Assembly (NCBI GenBank): GCA_015654605.1
Contig: JAATGO010000128.1
Coordinates: forward strand, 1-7,488
Length of the DNA: 7,488 nucleotides
Source of the DNA: Betaproteobacteria bacterium
Lineage (GTDB): Bacteria > Pseudomonadota > Gammaproteobacteria > Burkholderiales > Burkholderiaceae
Reading direction: 5' to 3'
The notes beneath the pieces are model-generated. The model had not been told where the DNA came from, did not search any database, and saw nothing but the letters and a program-made list of their open reading frames with translations. The position numbers and the translations under genes were made by a program. Positions 1-6,562 of the stretch are shown here, piece after piece. Positions within the stretch are counted from its first letter, which is position 1; each line of letters begins with the position of its first letter.

Positions 1-2616
1 ATAGAGCATAGGAGCCTGTGAACCGGAGGTTTTTTCTTCCAGAGACTGACCCGTCCACTCGAATCCGAAACCAGCGGGTAATTTTGCGGCCAACTTCTCC
101 ATTTCATCCATCGCTTCACCGGTACTCCGTCCTGGCGCGGCACCCCCAGCAATTTTCATTGCAGGATAGCCGTTGTAACGAATCAACTGCACAGGACCTG
201 TGATCCATTTGGAGGAAGTGAAGGCTGAGAACGGTACCATGGTGCCATTGCTGTTACGGGCATACAGTTGCTCCAGATCTTCCGGTTGTAGACGGCGTGA
301 TACATCTGCCTGCACAATTACACGTTGTTGACGTCCCTGATTAGGGAAGTCATTGATGTATGCAGAACCTAGCGCTGTTGACAGTACGCTGTTAATGTCA
401 GCAAATGTGAGACCCAAGGCATTGGCTTTATCTCGGTCTATATCAAGCTGCAACTGCGGAGCATCTTCTAGTCCTTCTGGACGTACACCTGCCAGTACTG
501 GGCTTTGTGCTGCCATACCCAACAGTTGATTACGAGCATTGACCAATGCTGTATGCCCCAGACCAGCGCGATCTTGAAGGCGGAACACGAAGCCGGTTGC
601 ATTTCCTAGCTCTGGAATAGGCGGTGGGTTAAGCGGGAAGACAATAGCGTCCTTGATTTTCGAAAATACTCCCATCGCTGTGCCTGCAATGGCATCAGCT
701 GACTCATTAGCGCTGCGTTTACTCCAGTCTATCAATGGTGTAAATACCAGGCCTGCATTTTGGCCGTTACCAGAGAAGCTGAAGCCAGATATACCCACAG
801 TGTGTTCGATAGCAGGGTTTTTTAGGAAGTAGTTTTCTACTGTTTTGATCACTTCCAGTGTTCGGGCACTGCTAGCACCAGGAGGCAATTGAATATTGGT
901 GACAATATAGCCCTGATCTTCGCTTGGCAAGAACGATGAAGGCAGGCGTATATACAGTAGTGCGACGCAAATACCAATGAGCACGTAGATGATCATGTAA
1001 CGGCCGGTCTTTGTTAGTAGCTTTGAGACAACGCCTTGGTAGCCAGTAGCCGCCGTATTAAAGCGACGGTTAAACCATCCAAAGAAACCTTTCTTTTCGT
1101 GATGATGCCCAGCTTCTACAGGTTTTAATATGGTGGCGCACAGTGCTGGCGTGAGTGTAAATGCCATCAGCACTGAAAATATCATGGACGCAACCATGGA
1201 TAGCGAGAATTGGCGATAAATTGCTCCGACGGCACCACCAAAGAACGCCATTGGGATAAACACCGCGATGAGAACCAGAGTGATACCGATCAATGCTCCG
1301 GTGATTTGTCCCATAGCTTTGCGTGTAGCATCGCGAGGAGATAAGCCTTCTTCACTCATGATGCGCTCGACATTTTCGACAACTACAATGGCATCATCGA
1401 CCAGAATACCGATGGCCAGCACCATACCGAACATGGTTAAAACGTTGATCGAAAAACCAAATGCCAGTAAGGCAGCAAATGTTCCCATTAAGGCCACTGG
1501 CACCACTACAGTAGGAATCAATGTGTATCGGATATTCTGAAGGAATAGATACATGACTAGAAACACGAGTACGATGGCTTCAATGAGTGTCTTAACAACT
1601 TCCTCAATGGATATCTTAACGAACTTGGAGGTATCGTAAGGAATTGTATAGGAAATGCCGGCCGGGAAATATTTGGAAAGCTCTTCCATCTTTTCACGCA
1701 CAGCAGTGGCGGTACCCAGTGCATTGGCAGTTGGAGACAATTGAACACCAATGAAGGCTGTCGGATGTCCGTCAAGCCGGCCAGATGTCAAGTAGCTTTG
1801 TCCTCCGACTTCAATGCGAGCAACGTCACGTAAGCGTACCGATGAACCATCCTGGTTGGCACGCAGAATGATATTGCCGAACTGCTCGGGACTGGTCAAC
1901 TGACCAGTTACCACGACTGTGGCGGCAAGTTGTTGCGAGGAGGGGCTAGGTAAATCCCCTAACGTGCCTCCCGCGACCAATGCATTTTGGGCAGCGATAG
2001 CCGATGATACATCGGCTGGCGTCATGTTAAGACCAACCAGCTTGGCTGGATCGATCCAGATACGCATGGCGCGTTCTGTACCAAACAACTGCGCTTGACC
2101 AACACCAGGGGTACGACGTATTTCATTGAGAACGTTACGTGACAAGTAATCGCCCAGCGCTATCGGGTCAGATTTTCCATCTGTTGAGGATAAGCCGATA
2201 AATAATAGGAAGTTGTTACGCGATTTGGTAACTTGTACCCCTTGTTGCGCTACTGCCGCTGGCAGACGTGCCTCTACCCGTTTCAAGCGGTTTTGTACAT
2301 CCACTGCGGCTAGATCTGGATTAGTGTCGGGGAGAAACGTGATGGTGATTTGCACCTGGCCGTTGGCCTGGCTTTGCGACTCCATGTACTGCAAGCCATC
2401 AGCCCCATTCATTTCTTGCTCGATCAGACTGGTAACGCTGTCATCCAGTGTTTGTGCCGTGGCTCCTGGATAGGTGGCAGTGACCACGATGGTAGGTGGT
2501 GCGATAGTTGGATATTGTGACACAGGGAGATTGACAATTGCCAAGCCTCCCGCGAGCAAAATAAATATGGCGAGTACCCATGCAAAAACGGGGCGATCAA
2601 TAAAAAACTTTCCCAT
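1..2616 (-). CDS. acrB: RND multidrug efflux pump, AcrB/MexB class (C-terminus cut by window edge)
   Basis: Inner-membrane proton/drug antiporter of the HAE-1 RND family, the motor of a tripartite efflux pump. I translated an uninterrupted frame of 872 codons from the ATG at 2616 to base 1; AcrB-class pumps are about 1,040-1,050 residues, so roughly 170 are missing. The N-terminus (MGKFFIDRPVFAWVLA) is the typical family start with TM1. The proton-relay pair Asp407-Asp408 sits in GILVDDAIVVVENVER, at the same numbers as in E. coli AcrB, followed by the family block MAFFGGAVGAIYRQF. Phe136 and Phe178 of the drug pocket are conserved, and the switch loop at 612-620 reads FSFSGNGQN. Lys940 and the other TM10-11 relay residues lie outside the window. 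The start has a good ribosome binding site and lies 11 bases after the adaptor stop, so the two are translated from one mRNA. The symbol is by family resemblance; mexB, ttgB or bpeB-type names would fit equally. Confidence 0.96.
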   Translation of the reverse strand, partial: MGKFFIDRPVFAWVLAIFILLAGGLAIVNLPVSQYPTIAPPTIVVTATYPGATAQTLDDSVTSLIEQEMNGADGLQYMESQSQANGQVQITITFLPDTNPDLAAVDVQNRLKRVEARLPAAVAQQGVQVTKSRNNFLLFIGLSSTDGKSDPIALGDYLSRNVLNEIRRTPGVGQAQLFGTERAMRIWIDPAKLVGLNMTPADVSSAIAAQNALVAGGTLGDLPSPSSQQLAATVVVTGQLTSPEQFGNIILRANQDGSSVRLRDVARIEVGGQSYLTSGRLDGHPTAFIGVQLSPTANALGTATAVREKMEELSKYFPAGISYTIPYDTSKFVKISIEEVVKTLIEAIVLVFLVMYLFLQNIRYTLIPTVVVPVALMGTFAALLAFGFSINVLTMFGMVLAIGILVDDAIVVVENVERIMSEEGLSPRDATRKAMGQITGALIGITLVLIAVFIPMAFFGGAVGAIYRQFSLSMVASMIFSVLMAFTLTPALCATILKPVEAGHHHEKKGFFGWFNRRFNTAATGYQGVVSKLLTKTGRYMIIYVLIGICVALLYIRLPSSFLPSEDQGYIVTNIQLPPGASSARTLEVIKTVENYFLKNPAIEHTVGISGFSFSGNGQNAGLVFTPLIDWSKRSANESADAIAGTAMGVFSKIKDAIVFPLNPPPIPELGNATGFVFRLQDRAGLGHTALVNARNQLLGMAAQSPVLAGVRPEGLEDAPQLQLDIDRDKANALGLTFADINSVLSTALGSAYINDFPNQGRQQRVIVQADVSRRLQPEDLEQLYARNSNGTMVPFSAFTSSKWITGPVQLIRYNGYPAMKIAGGAAPGRSTGEAMDEMEKLAAKLPAGFGFEWTGQSLEEKTSGSQAPMLY

Positions 2617-2623
2617 CTGACAG

Positions 2624-2629
2624 CCTCTT
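2624..2629 (-). promoter_or_regulatory. Ribosome binding site of the RND pump gene, overlapping the adaptor stop codon
   Basis: Read on the minus strand, the adaptor stop TAA runs directly into AAGAGG, giving TAAGAGG, then 7 bases, then the ATG of the pump gene. The spacing is ideal and fixes the start at 2616. The overlap with the stop codon suggests tight translational coupling between adaptor and pump. Confidence 0.75.
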
Positions 2630-3830
2630 AGTTAGCTTTGTTGGCAGCGGCCGGCTTGGTTGCCGGTGCTGTTGCTGTTTTCGGTGTACTGGGCGAGACC
2701 CATGGCACAGGTTTGACCGTGGCTCCTGGTTTGGTCTTTTGCAGTCCTTCGGCGATCACGCGATCTCCTGCCTTTAATCCATCAGTAATAATCCAGTTAT
2801 TGTCTTTGGCGGCACCAGTCTGAACAGGTTGTACGGCGACCTTATTGTCGGCTCCTACAACGAGTACTGATGATCCTCCGGCATCACGCATGACAGCTTG
2901 CTGTGGCACCATAATGGCTTTGTTGTCGACGGCTTGTTCAAGTTCCGCACGAACATACATACCGGGTAACAGGGTGCGATTAGGGTTGGGAAACTCGGCA
3001 CGAATACTCACGCTACCCGTTGTTTCGTCGACACTGATGTCGGAAAACAGCAATTTTCCTGATTGTGGATAAGGATGTCCATCGTCGGTGATCAGTGTGA
3101 CCTTGGCCTGGCTATCTCCAACGTTTTGCAGTTGGCCAGCAGCCATTGCTTGCCGCAATTTCAGCAGGTCGGTACTGGATTGAGATAAATTGACGTAGAT
3201 GGGATCAAGTTGTTGTACTGTCGCCAATAACGTTGCGTCACCTTGACCAACCAATGCGCCTTCTGTAACCAATGCACGTCCGATGCGTCCGGAAATTGGC
3301 GAGGTCACTGTAGCATAACCAAGATTAAGGCTGGCGGTTTGGCGAGATGCCAATGCTGCGGCCACATCTGCTTTGGCCTGTTTTTCTGCTGCAATGGCAT
3401 CGTCAAATTCTTGCTTACTGACAGCGTTTGCAGCAACGAGGGGTTTGTAACGCTGCGCTTTCAAAGAGGCCTGGGTTAGATTAGCTTGCGCTCTTTCTAA
3501 AGAAGCCTGTGCGCTGTCATAAGCAGCCTTGAATGGGGCGGGATCAATATGAAACAAAACTTCTCCTGCTTTGACATCGCTGCCTTCACGGAAATTACGT
3601 TTTAGAATGATCCCCGCTACACGAGCACGTACCTGGGCAATGCGTGTTGCCTCTACACGACCTGGTAATTCATTGCTGACCGAGATACGCTCAGGAGTAA
3701 TAGTGACAATGCCGACTTCTGCTGGGGGTGGTCCACCTGCTTGGGCATTGGGTTTTTTGCCGCAACCGGCAAATGCTGCCAGAATCGCGATAGTCAGGGT
3801 AAGACGCGTGAAACGACTAACTGAGCTCAT
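2628..3830 (-). CDS. acrA: RND efflux periplasmic adaptor lipoprotein (membrane fusion protein)
   Basis: Adaptor that bridges the RND pump and an outer-membrane channel. The chosen ATG at 3830 gives 400 residues, normal for AcrA/MexA. Residues 1-23 are a lipoprotein signal peptide: basic start, hydrophobic core, lipobox FAGC with Cys23 as the acylated residue, and no Asp at +2, which would fit inner-membrane retention. Then come the first lipoyl half (about 63-97), an Ala/Gln/Lys-rich alpha-helical hairpin (about 99-168), the second lipoyl half with TSPISGRIGR (about 176-185), a beta-barrel domain with the family motif LLPGMYVRAELEQ (287-299), and the membrane-proximal domain ending near 375. 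The last 20 residues are a Pro/Ala/Thr/Lys-rich tail, probably disordered. A GTG at 3866 would add 12 residues ahead of the signal peptide and spoil it, so I rejected it. First gene of the operon, transcribed away from the repressor gene. Confidence 0.95.
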   Translation of the reverse strand: MSSVSRFTRLTLTIAILAAFAGCGKKPNAQAGGPPPAEVGIVTITPERISVSNELPGRVEATRIAQVRARVAGIILKRNFREGSDVKAGEVLFHIDPAPFKAAYDSAQASLERAQANLTQASLKAQRYKPLVAANAVSKQEFDDAIAAEKQAKADVAAALASRQTASLNLGYATVTSPISGRIGRALVTEGALVGQGDATLLATVQQLDPIYVNLSQSSTDLLKLRQAMAAGQLQNVGDSQAKVTLITDDGHPYPQSGKLLFSDISVDETTGSVSIRAEFPNPNRTLLPGMYVRAELEQAVDNKAIMVPQQAVMRDAGGSSVLVVGADNKVAVQPVQTGAAKDNNWIITDGLKAGDRVIAEGLQKTKPGATVKPVPWVSPSTPKTATAPATKPAAANKAN

Positions 3831-4155
3831 AAATAATCTCGCACATAAGTAAAGTTGAGGCCGCACTCGGCAGCATGTGATTCTAGAAACAGAAAAGTTA
3901 TTAAGGTAACGCTAATAATGCTGCATTGCAAAAATAATTTATATGACAGTAACAATGAAGCTGATTGTATAGGCTTGAAACGGTAGGACGTGCCATCATT
4001 ATTGCCTTTTGGGGGATATAATAATGACACTTTCGGATCGTTTTATCTAGAAAGTCCAAGAAATCGTAATAATGCCACATTACAGAATATCGGCTTACAG
4101 AATTCTTTCCTAGAATAGACCAATCAGTTACGCGACATAAATTGAATGAAGTGCT

Positions 4156-4185
4156 ATTATACATACATTCAAGAATGTATGTATT
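4156..4185 (-). promoter_or_regulatory. Probable promoter of the efflux operon, overlapping the operator
   Basis: On the minus strand a perfect -10 box, TATAAT, lies at 4156-4161. With an 18-base spacer the -35 would be AATACA at 4180-4185, matching only three of the six TTGACA positions. The spacer and part of the -35 lie inside the inverted repeat, so a bound repressor would block RNA polymerase, the expected layout for AcrR-type control. The -10 is good and the -35 weak. Confidence 0.55.
4160..4183. promoter_or_regulatory. AcrR-type operator, perfect 24-base inverted repeat
   Basis: The left arm TACATACATT (4160-4169) and right arm AATGTATGTA (4174-4183) are exact reverse complements separated by CAAG. 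As I recall it, the E. coli AcrR operator upstream of acrAB has these same two arms around a different 4-base centre. The site lies between a divergent TetR/AcrR-family gene and an RND operon and overlaps a -10 box, so it is very likely the binding site of the repressor encoded at 4326-5015. It is 142 bases before the repressor start and 329 bases before the adaptor start. Confidence 0.85.
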
Positions 4186-4192
4186 TTGGGAA

Positions 4193-4221
4193 TTTAACTC
4201 ATAGCATTTATCTAATATATT
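4193..4221 (+). promoter_or_regulatory. Candidate promoter of the repressor gene
   Basis: TTTAAC at 4193-4198 and TATATT at 4216-4221 are separated by 17 bases. The -10 matches five of six consensus positions and the -35 three of six. The pair starts 9 bases after the operator, so repressor binding could also affect its own transcription. The region is so AT-rich that a chance match is quite possible. Confidence 0.3.
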
Positions 4222-4325
4222 TTTAGAACTATATTCGATTTTTGTATCGTATGTATTCGCGTGTGTCTATCCGATCACATTCTGGTAGTTCTGGTGCCGC
4301 GTTACAAAAATAGAAATGATAATTT

Positions 4326-5015
4326 ATGGCAAGATCTACTAAAGAAGAAGCTTTGGAAACACGTTCTCGCATTTTGGATGCGGCAGAGCGGATATTTCAT
4401 GCGCACGGCGTGTCTTGCACGTCATTAGCGGATATTGCCAAAGAAGCAGAGGTAACGCGGGGAGCCATTTATTGGCATTTCAAGAACAAGGGCGAGTTGT
4501 TCGATGCAATGTGTGAACGCGTGCGATTGCCAATGGAAGTGATGATGGAAGAGAATGCGGATCAGCGCACAGTCGATCACATGGGACAATTTCTTGACGG
4601 TTGTGTATTTGTATTGAAGCAGGTTGCTACAGACCCACAAAGTCGCCGAGTCTTTGACATTATTCTCAATAAATGTGAGTTTGTTGAGGAAGATGACCCG
4701 ATCCTTATACGGCAGCGTGAATGTCATGATGAAGGAATGGCAAAACTTGGGCAGATATTGATTAATGCTATTGCTAGTAAGCAACTCCCAGAGACGCTCG
4801 ATACAAAACTGGGTAGTCTATTTGTGCATGCAGTCATGTCTGGCCTGTTAAGCGATTGGCTGTTTAAACCAGGCGACTTTAATCTCGCCATTGAGGCCGA
4901 GAAGTTATTGGGGGCCTGTGTTTATGCTCTCAATGCGCCTTGTTTGCAGCGCCCTTCTGATGAGGCGGCGCGGCAATCCGGGGACAAAGAGGATATAACA
5001 AGCGTTAATAAATAA
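4326..5015 (+). CDS. acrR: TetR/AcrR-family repressor of the divergent efflux operon
   Basis: Ligand-responsive DNA-binding repressor of 229 residues, close to the usual length for AcrR/TtgR/MtrR-type regulators (about 210-220). The N-terminal TetR domain spans about residues 10-65. Its helix-turn-helix is at about 33-52 (TSLADIAKEAEVTRGAIYWHF), with the family signature GAIYWHFKNKGELFDA. The remainder is the all-helical ligand-binding and dimerisation domain, resembling TetR_C_2 (AcrR-type), followed by a polar tail from about 205. There are about seven cysteines, including Cys31 beside the DNA-binding helices; whether this means anything is unknown. The gene is divergent from the efflux genes with an AcrR-like palindrome between them, the classical arrangement for local repression. 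There is no strong Shine-Dalgarno before the ATG. Its stop is only 13 bases from the stop of the convergent rhodanese gene. ttgR- or mtrR-type names would be equally valid. Confidence 0.92.
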   Translation: MARSTKEEALETRSRILDAAERIFHAHGVSCTSLADIAKEAEVTRGAIYWHFKNKGELFDAMCERVRLPMEVMMEENADQRTVDHMGQFLDGCVFVLKQVATDPQSRRVFDIILNKCEFVEEDDPILIRQRECHDEGMAKLGQILINAIASKQLPETLDTKLGSLFVHAVMSGLLSDWLFKPGDFNLAIEAEKLLGACVYALNAPCLQRPSDEAARQSGDKEDITSVNK

Positions 5016-5028
5016 TTTAATAAATCGC

Positions 5029-5352
5029 TTAGTAGGTGGCCATCGCCTGGTCAACCTGTTGTGACCAGGCGTGAATGCCACCGGTCAGGTTGCTTATGTC
5101 AGTAAAGCCTTCCTGCTCAAGAAATGCTGCCACTTGTAAACTGCGCGCTCCATGATGGCAAAGGCATACAATTGGTTGGTTTTTGCCCAACTCTTCGAGA
5201 TGGCTGGGCACGGTATTCATGGGAACCAGCATAGAACCATCAATGCGACAAATATCGTATTCCCAGGGCTCCCGGACATCTAGCAACACAGGAGCTGGAC
5301 GTTGTGGGTCTTCGAGCCAGTTAGCCAGTTCTGGAGCAGTGAGATGTTTCAT
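5029..5352 (-). CDS. Single-domain rhodanese-like sulfurtransferase
   Basis: A 107-residue single-domain rhodanese, similar in size to E. coli GlpE and probably cytoplasmic, since no signal peptide is visible. These proteins carry sulfane sulfur as a persulfide on one cysteine. The catalytic loop is CHHGARS with Cys65 as the expected nucleophile, following the beta-strand IVCLC. Upstream is the family motif LLDVREPWEYDICRIDGS (about 23-40), and the C-terminal GGIHAW motif is also typical. Cys63 and Cys35 are additional cysteines near the active region. It starts 6 bases after the stop of the methyltransferase gene, so the two are almost certainly one transcript, although the Shine-Dalgarno is weak, which suggests coupled translation. 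The physiological sulfur donor and acceptor cannot be read from the sequence. In many betaproteobacteria, as I remember, this pair is followed by a tolC-type gene; here it is followed by the convergent repressor gene. Confidence 0.93.
   Translation of the reverse strand: MKHLTAPELANWLEDPQRPAPVLLDVREPWEYDICRIDGSMLVPMNTVPSHLEELGKNQPIVCLCHHGARSLQVAAFLEQEGFTDISNLTGGIHAWSQQVDQAMATY
5044..5071. repeat. Perfect 10-bp inverted repeat (hairpin) inside the rhodanese 3' end
   Basis: CGCCTGGTCA (5044-5053) and TGACCAGGCG (5062-5071) are exact reverse complements around an 8-base loop. The hairpin is GC-rich and falls in the last codons of the rhodanese gene, about 30 bases beyond the repressor stop on the plus strand. 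Neither strand has a T-run immediately after it, so it does not meet the standard for an intrinsic terminator. It could still stop or stabilise the 3' ends of the two convergent transcripts. Confidence 0.6.
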
Positions 5353-5358
5353 GCAGGT

Positions 5359-6012
5359 TCAGAAAACAAAATGAGACGGTTGGCTGATGGCGTGCAGTGG
5401 TGGAGCCATTAATTCAAATATCTTGGTTGTATTAAATGCCTGGTTTGATGTGTGTGTAATGACCTGTAGCGACATGACCGGCGCTTCACCGATAATGGCA
5501 AGGATACGGCCGCCGACCTTGATTTGTTGTAGAAAGGCATCTGGCAGGAATGGTAAGGAGCCAGAAATGGCAATCACATCATATCCCGCGTCATTTTTCC
5601 AGCCCTGTGCACCGTTACCCAAGGCGACTTCCACGTTGGCAATGCCATATGACAACAAATTTTTCGCTGCCATCGCTTTCAGTTCAGGATCGATCTCAAT
5701 GGTGGTGACATAGCGCGCCTTATGCGCTAGAAGTGCTGCCATATAGCCAGAGCCAGCGCCGATTTCGAGTACATGCTCATGTTTTTTGACATTTGCCTCT
5801 TGCAATATGCGTGCTTCCACTTTGGGAGGGAGCATGCATTCGCCACCAGGCAAAGGTATTTCGGTATCGAAAAAAGCCAGATTACGGTAAGCCGGCGGGA
5901 CAAATTCCTCGCGTTTCACAATAGTCAATAGTTCCAGTACATCCAGATCCAGCACATTCCAAGGGCGGATTTGCTGTTCGATCATATTGAAACGAGCTTG
6001 TTCGGTGTTCAT
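5359..6012 (-). CDS. pcm: Protein-L-isoaspartate O-methyltransferase-like SAM-dependent methyltransferase (divergent)
   Basis: A 217-residue class I SAM-dependent methyltransferase of the PIMT family, which methylates isoaspartyl residues in damaged proteins. The N-terminal segment (ARFNMIEQQIRPW, VKREEFVPPAYRNLAF) is family-typical. The SAM-binding motif I is VLEIGAGSGYMAALL (81-95), followed by TIEID (104-108) as the acidic ribose-binding loop and GNGAQGW (132-138) as the next motif. However, the substrate-binding signature usually written GQTISQP is here GECMLPP (57-63), with Leu61 in place of the conserved Ser, and the usual TAAPP stretch is SGSLP (150-154). This resembles a divergent betaproteobacterial branch, so true isoaspartyl repair activity is uncertain. 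It is the first gene of a pair with the rhodanese. A TAAAAT box at 6042-6047 could be its -10, without a clear -35. The symbol is provisional. Confidence 0.88.
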   Translation of the reverse strand: MNTEQARFNMIEQQIRPWNVLDLDVLELLTIVKREEFVPPAYRNLAFFDTEIPLPGGECMLPPKVEARILQEANVKKHEHVLEIGAGSGYMAALLAHKARYVTTIEIDPELKAMAAKNLLSYGIANVEVALGNGAQGWKNDAGYDVIAISGSLPFLPDAFLQQIKVGGRILAIIGEAPVMSLQVITHTSNQAFNTTKIFELMAPPLHAISQPSHFVF

Positions 6013-6249
6013 GTGTTAACTCAACAGGACGTAAAGTGCACATTTTATCAAATATGCCAGGGCTAGGGCTTGTTATTGATGAATTTAGATGTTATCGCCA
6101 AATCAACGCGTTTTCATTCGATCGCATTCATTCTCAATGGCAGTAGATTGCGTCCAAATGATACGTTGTCCTGTCATGAGAGCGTAGAATCCGGAATTAT
6201 GTTCTTGCACTGCCATGTACATGATTGTCAGCATCATAAAAAGTGAGAT
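6013..6249. other. Divergent intergenic region between the pcm-like and YkgJ-family genes
   Basis: These 237 bases separate two divergently transcribed genes and carry no convincing reading frame. A minus-strand TAAAAT at 6042-6047 is a plausible -10 for the methyltransferase gene. A 10-base palindrome CATGTACATG lies at 6214-6223, about 27 bases before the YkgJ-family start, and might be a small operator. TGTTAT occurs twice in the same direction (6071 and 6090). I could not find a good plus-strand promoter. Confidence 0.6.
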
Positions 6250-6507
6250 ATGAATTGTCGTGAAAATTGTGGAGCGTGCTGCATTGCTCCGTCAATATCG
6301 AGTCCGATTCCAGGGATGCCAGGAGGTAAACCTGCGGGGGTACATTGTGAACAGTTAACGCAGGATGACCGATGCCGCATTTTTGGCTTATCTGAGAGGC
6401 CAATCTGTTGCGCAGGCCTACAGCCATCCCGTGATATGTGTGGTACAACACGCAATGAAGCAATGATATGGCTAACAGCATTGGAGCATGCCACTAGACC
6501 TGATTGA
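6250..6507 (+). CDS. YkgJ-family cysteine-cluster protein (putative zinc/iron chelator)
   Basis: A small 85-residue protein of the YkgJ / UPF0153 family, annotated as putative zinc- or iron-chelating cysteine-cluster proteins; the exact role is unknown. It has nine cysteines. The N-terminal cluster [11 protein letters not shown] (Cys3, 7, 10, 11) is the family hallmark, followed by [18 protein letters not shown], which I recognise as typical of this small subgroup. Cys33, Cys42, the pair Cys53-54 and Cys64 complete a likely metal-binding set, with RCRIFG and RPICC as conserved blocks. The ATG at 6250 is the only usable start because a TGA lies in frame at 6244-6246; a weak AAGTGAG precedes it closely. 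It stands alone on the plus strand and converges on a CobW-family GTPase gene 55 bases away. Confidence 0.9.
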   Translation: MNCRENCGACCIAPSISSPIPGMPGGKPAGVHCEQLTQDDRCRIFGLSERPICCAGLQPSRDMCGTTRNEAMIWLTALEHATRPD

Positions 6508-6521
6508 CCAAATGTATTTGG
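6508..6521. repeat. Short inverted repeat after the YkgJ-family stop
   Basis: CCAAAT and ATTTGG are separated by GT directly after the stop codon, in the 55-base gap between two convergent genes. The stem is AT-rich and has no following T-run, so it would be a weak terminator at best. Confidence 0.25.
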
Positions 6522-6562
6522 CGGGTGCAACTAATAATCAATGATAGATAACAATGTGTTCT

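Larger units (their letters stand above)
3831..4325. other. Long AT-rich divergent intergenic/regulatory region
   Basis: The 495 bases between the divergent efflux operon and its repressor gene hold no convincing gene. They contain the operator at 4160-4183, a probable minus-strand promoter overlapping it, and a weak plus-strand promoter candidate. From the predicted efflux transcription start (about 4149) to the adaptor ATG there would be about 320 untranslated bases. That stretch has a small GC hairpin at 3860-3871 (GCCG, loop CACT, CGGC) about 30 bases before the start codon, an 8-base palindrome TTCTAGAA at 3881-3888, and three copies of TAATAATG (3913, 4019, 4067). The base composition is clearly more AT-rich than the coding regions on either side. 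Confidence 0.8.

Noticed and set aside
3831..3866. A GTG start giving a 12-residue longer adaptor
   Set aside because: It would place an extra segment before an otherwise perfect lipoprotein signal peptide; the ATG at 3830 gives the normal length and lipobox position.
3901..4164. An 87-codon minus-strand open frame in the efflux leader, starting inside the operator
   Set aside because: Its composition looks random, it has no recognisable domain or ribosome binding site, and its start lies upstream of the predicted transcription start.
4315..4325. AATGATAAT-like word just before the repressor start, considered as a Fur box
   Set aside because: Only one hexamer-and-a-half matches; the second half of the Fur palindrome is missing.
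4425..4784. A 119-codon frame opposite the repressor gene
   Set aside because: It lies entirely within the clear TetR-family coding sequence on the other strand and resembles no family.
6071..6095. Two TGTTAT words upstream of the YkgJ-family gene, considered as a Zur-type box
   Set aside because: They are direct, not inverted, repeats and the surrounding bases do not fit the palindromic Zur consensus.
6197..6530. Two minus-strand frames overlapping the YkgJ-family gene
   Set aside because: Both are shadows of the plus-strand gene, whose cysteine pattern is clearly family-like; neither has recognisable features.
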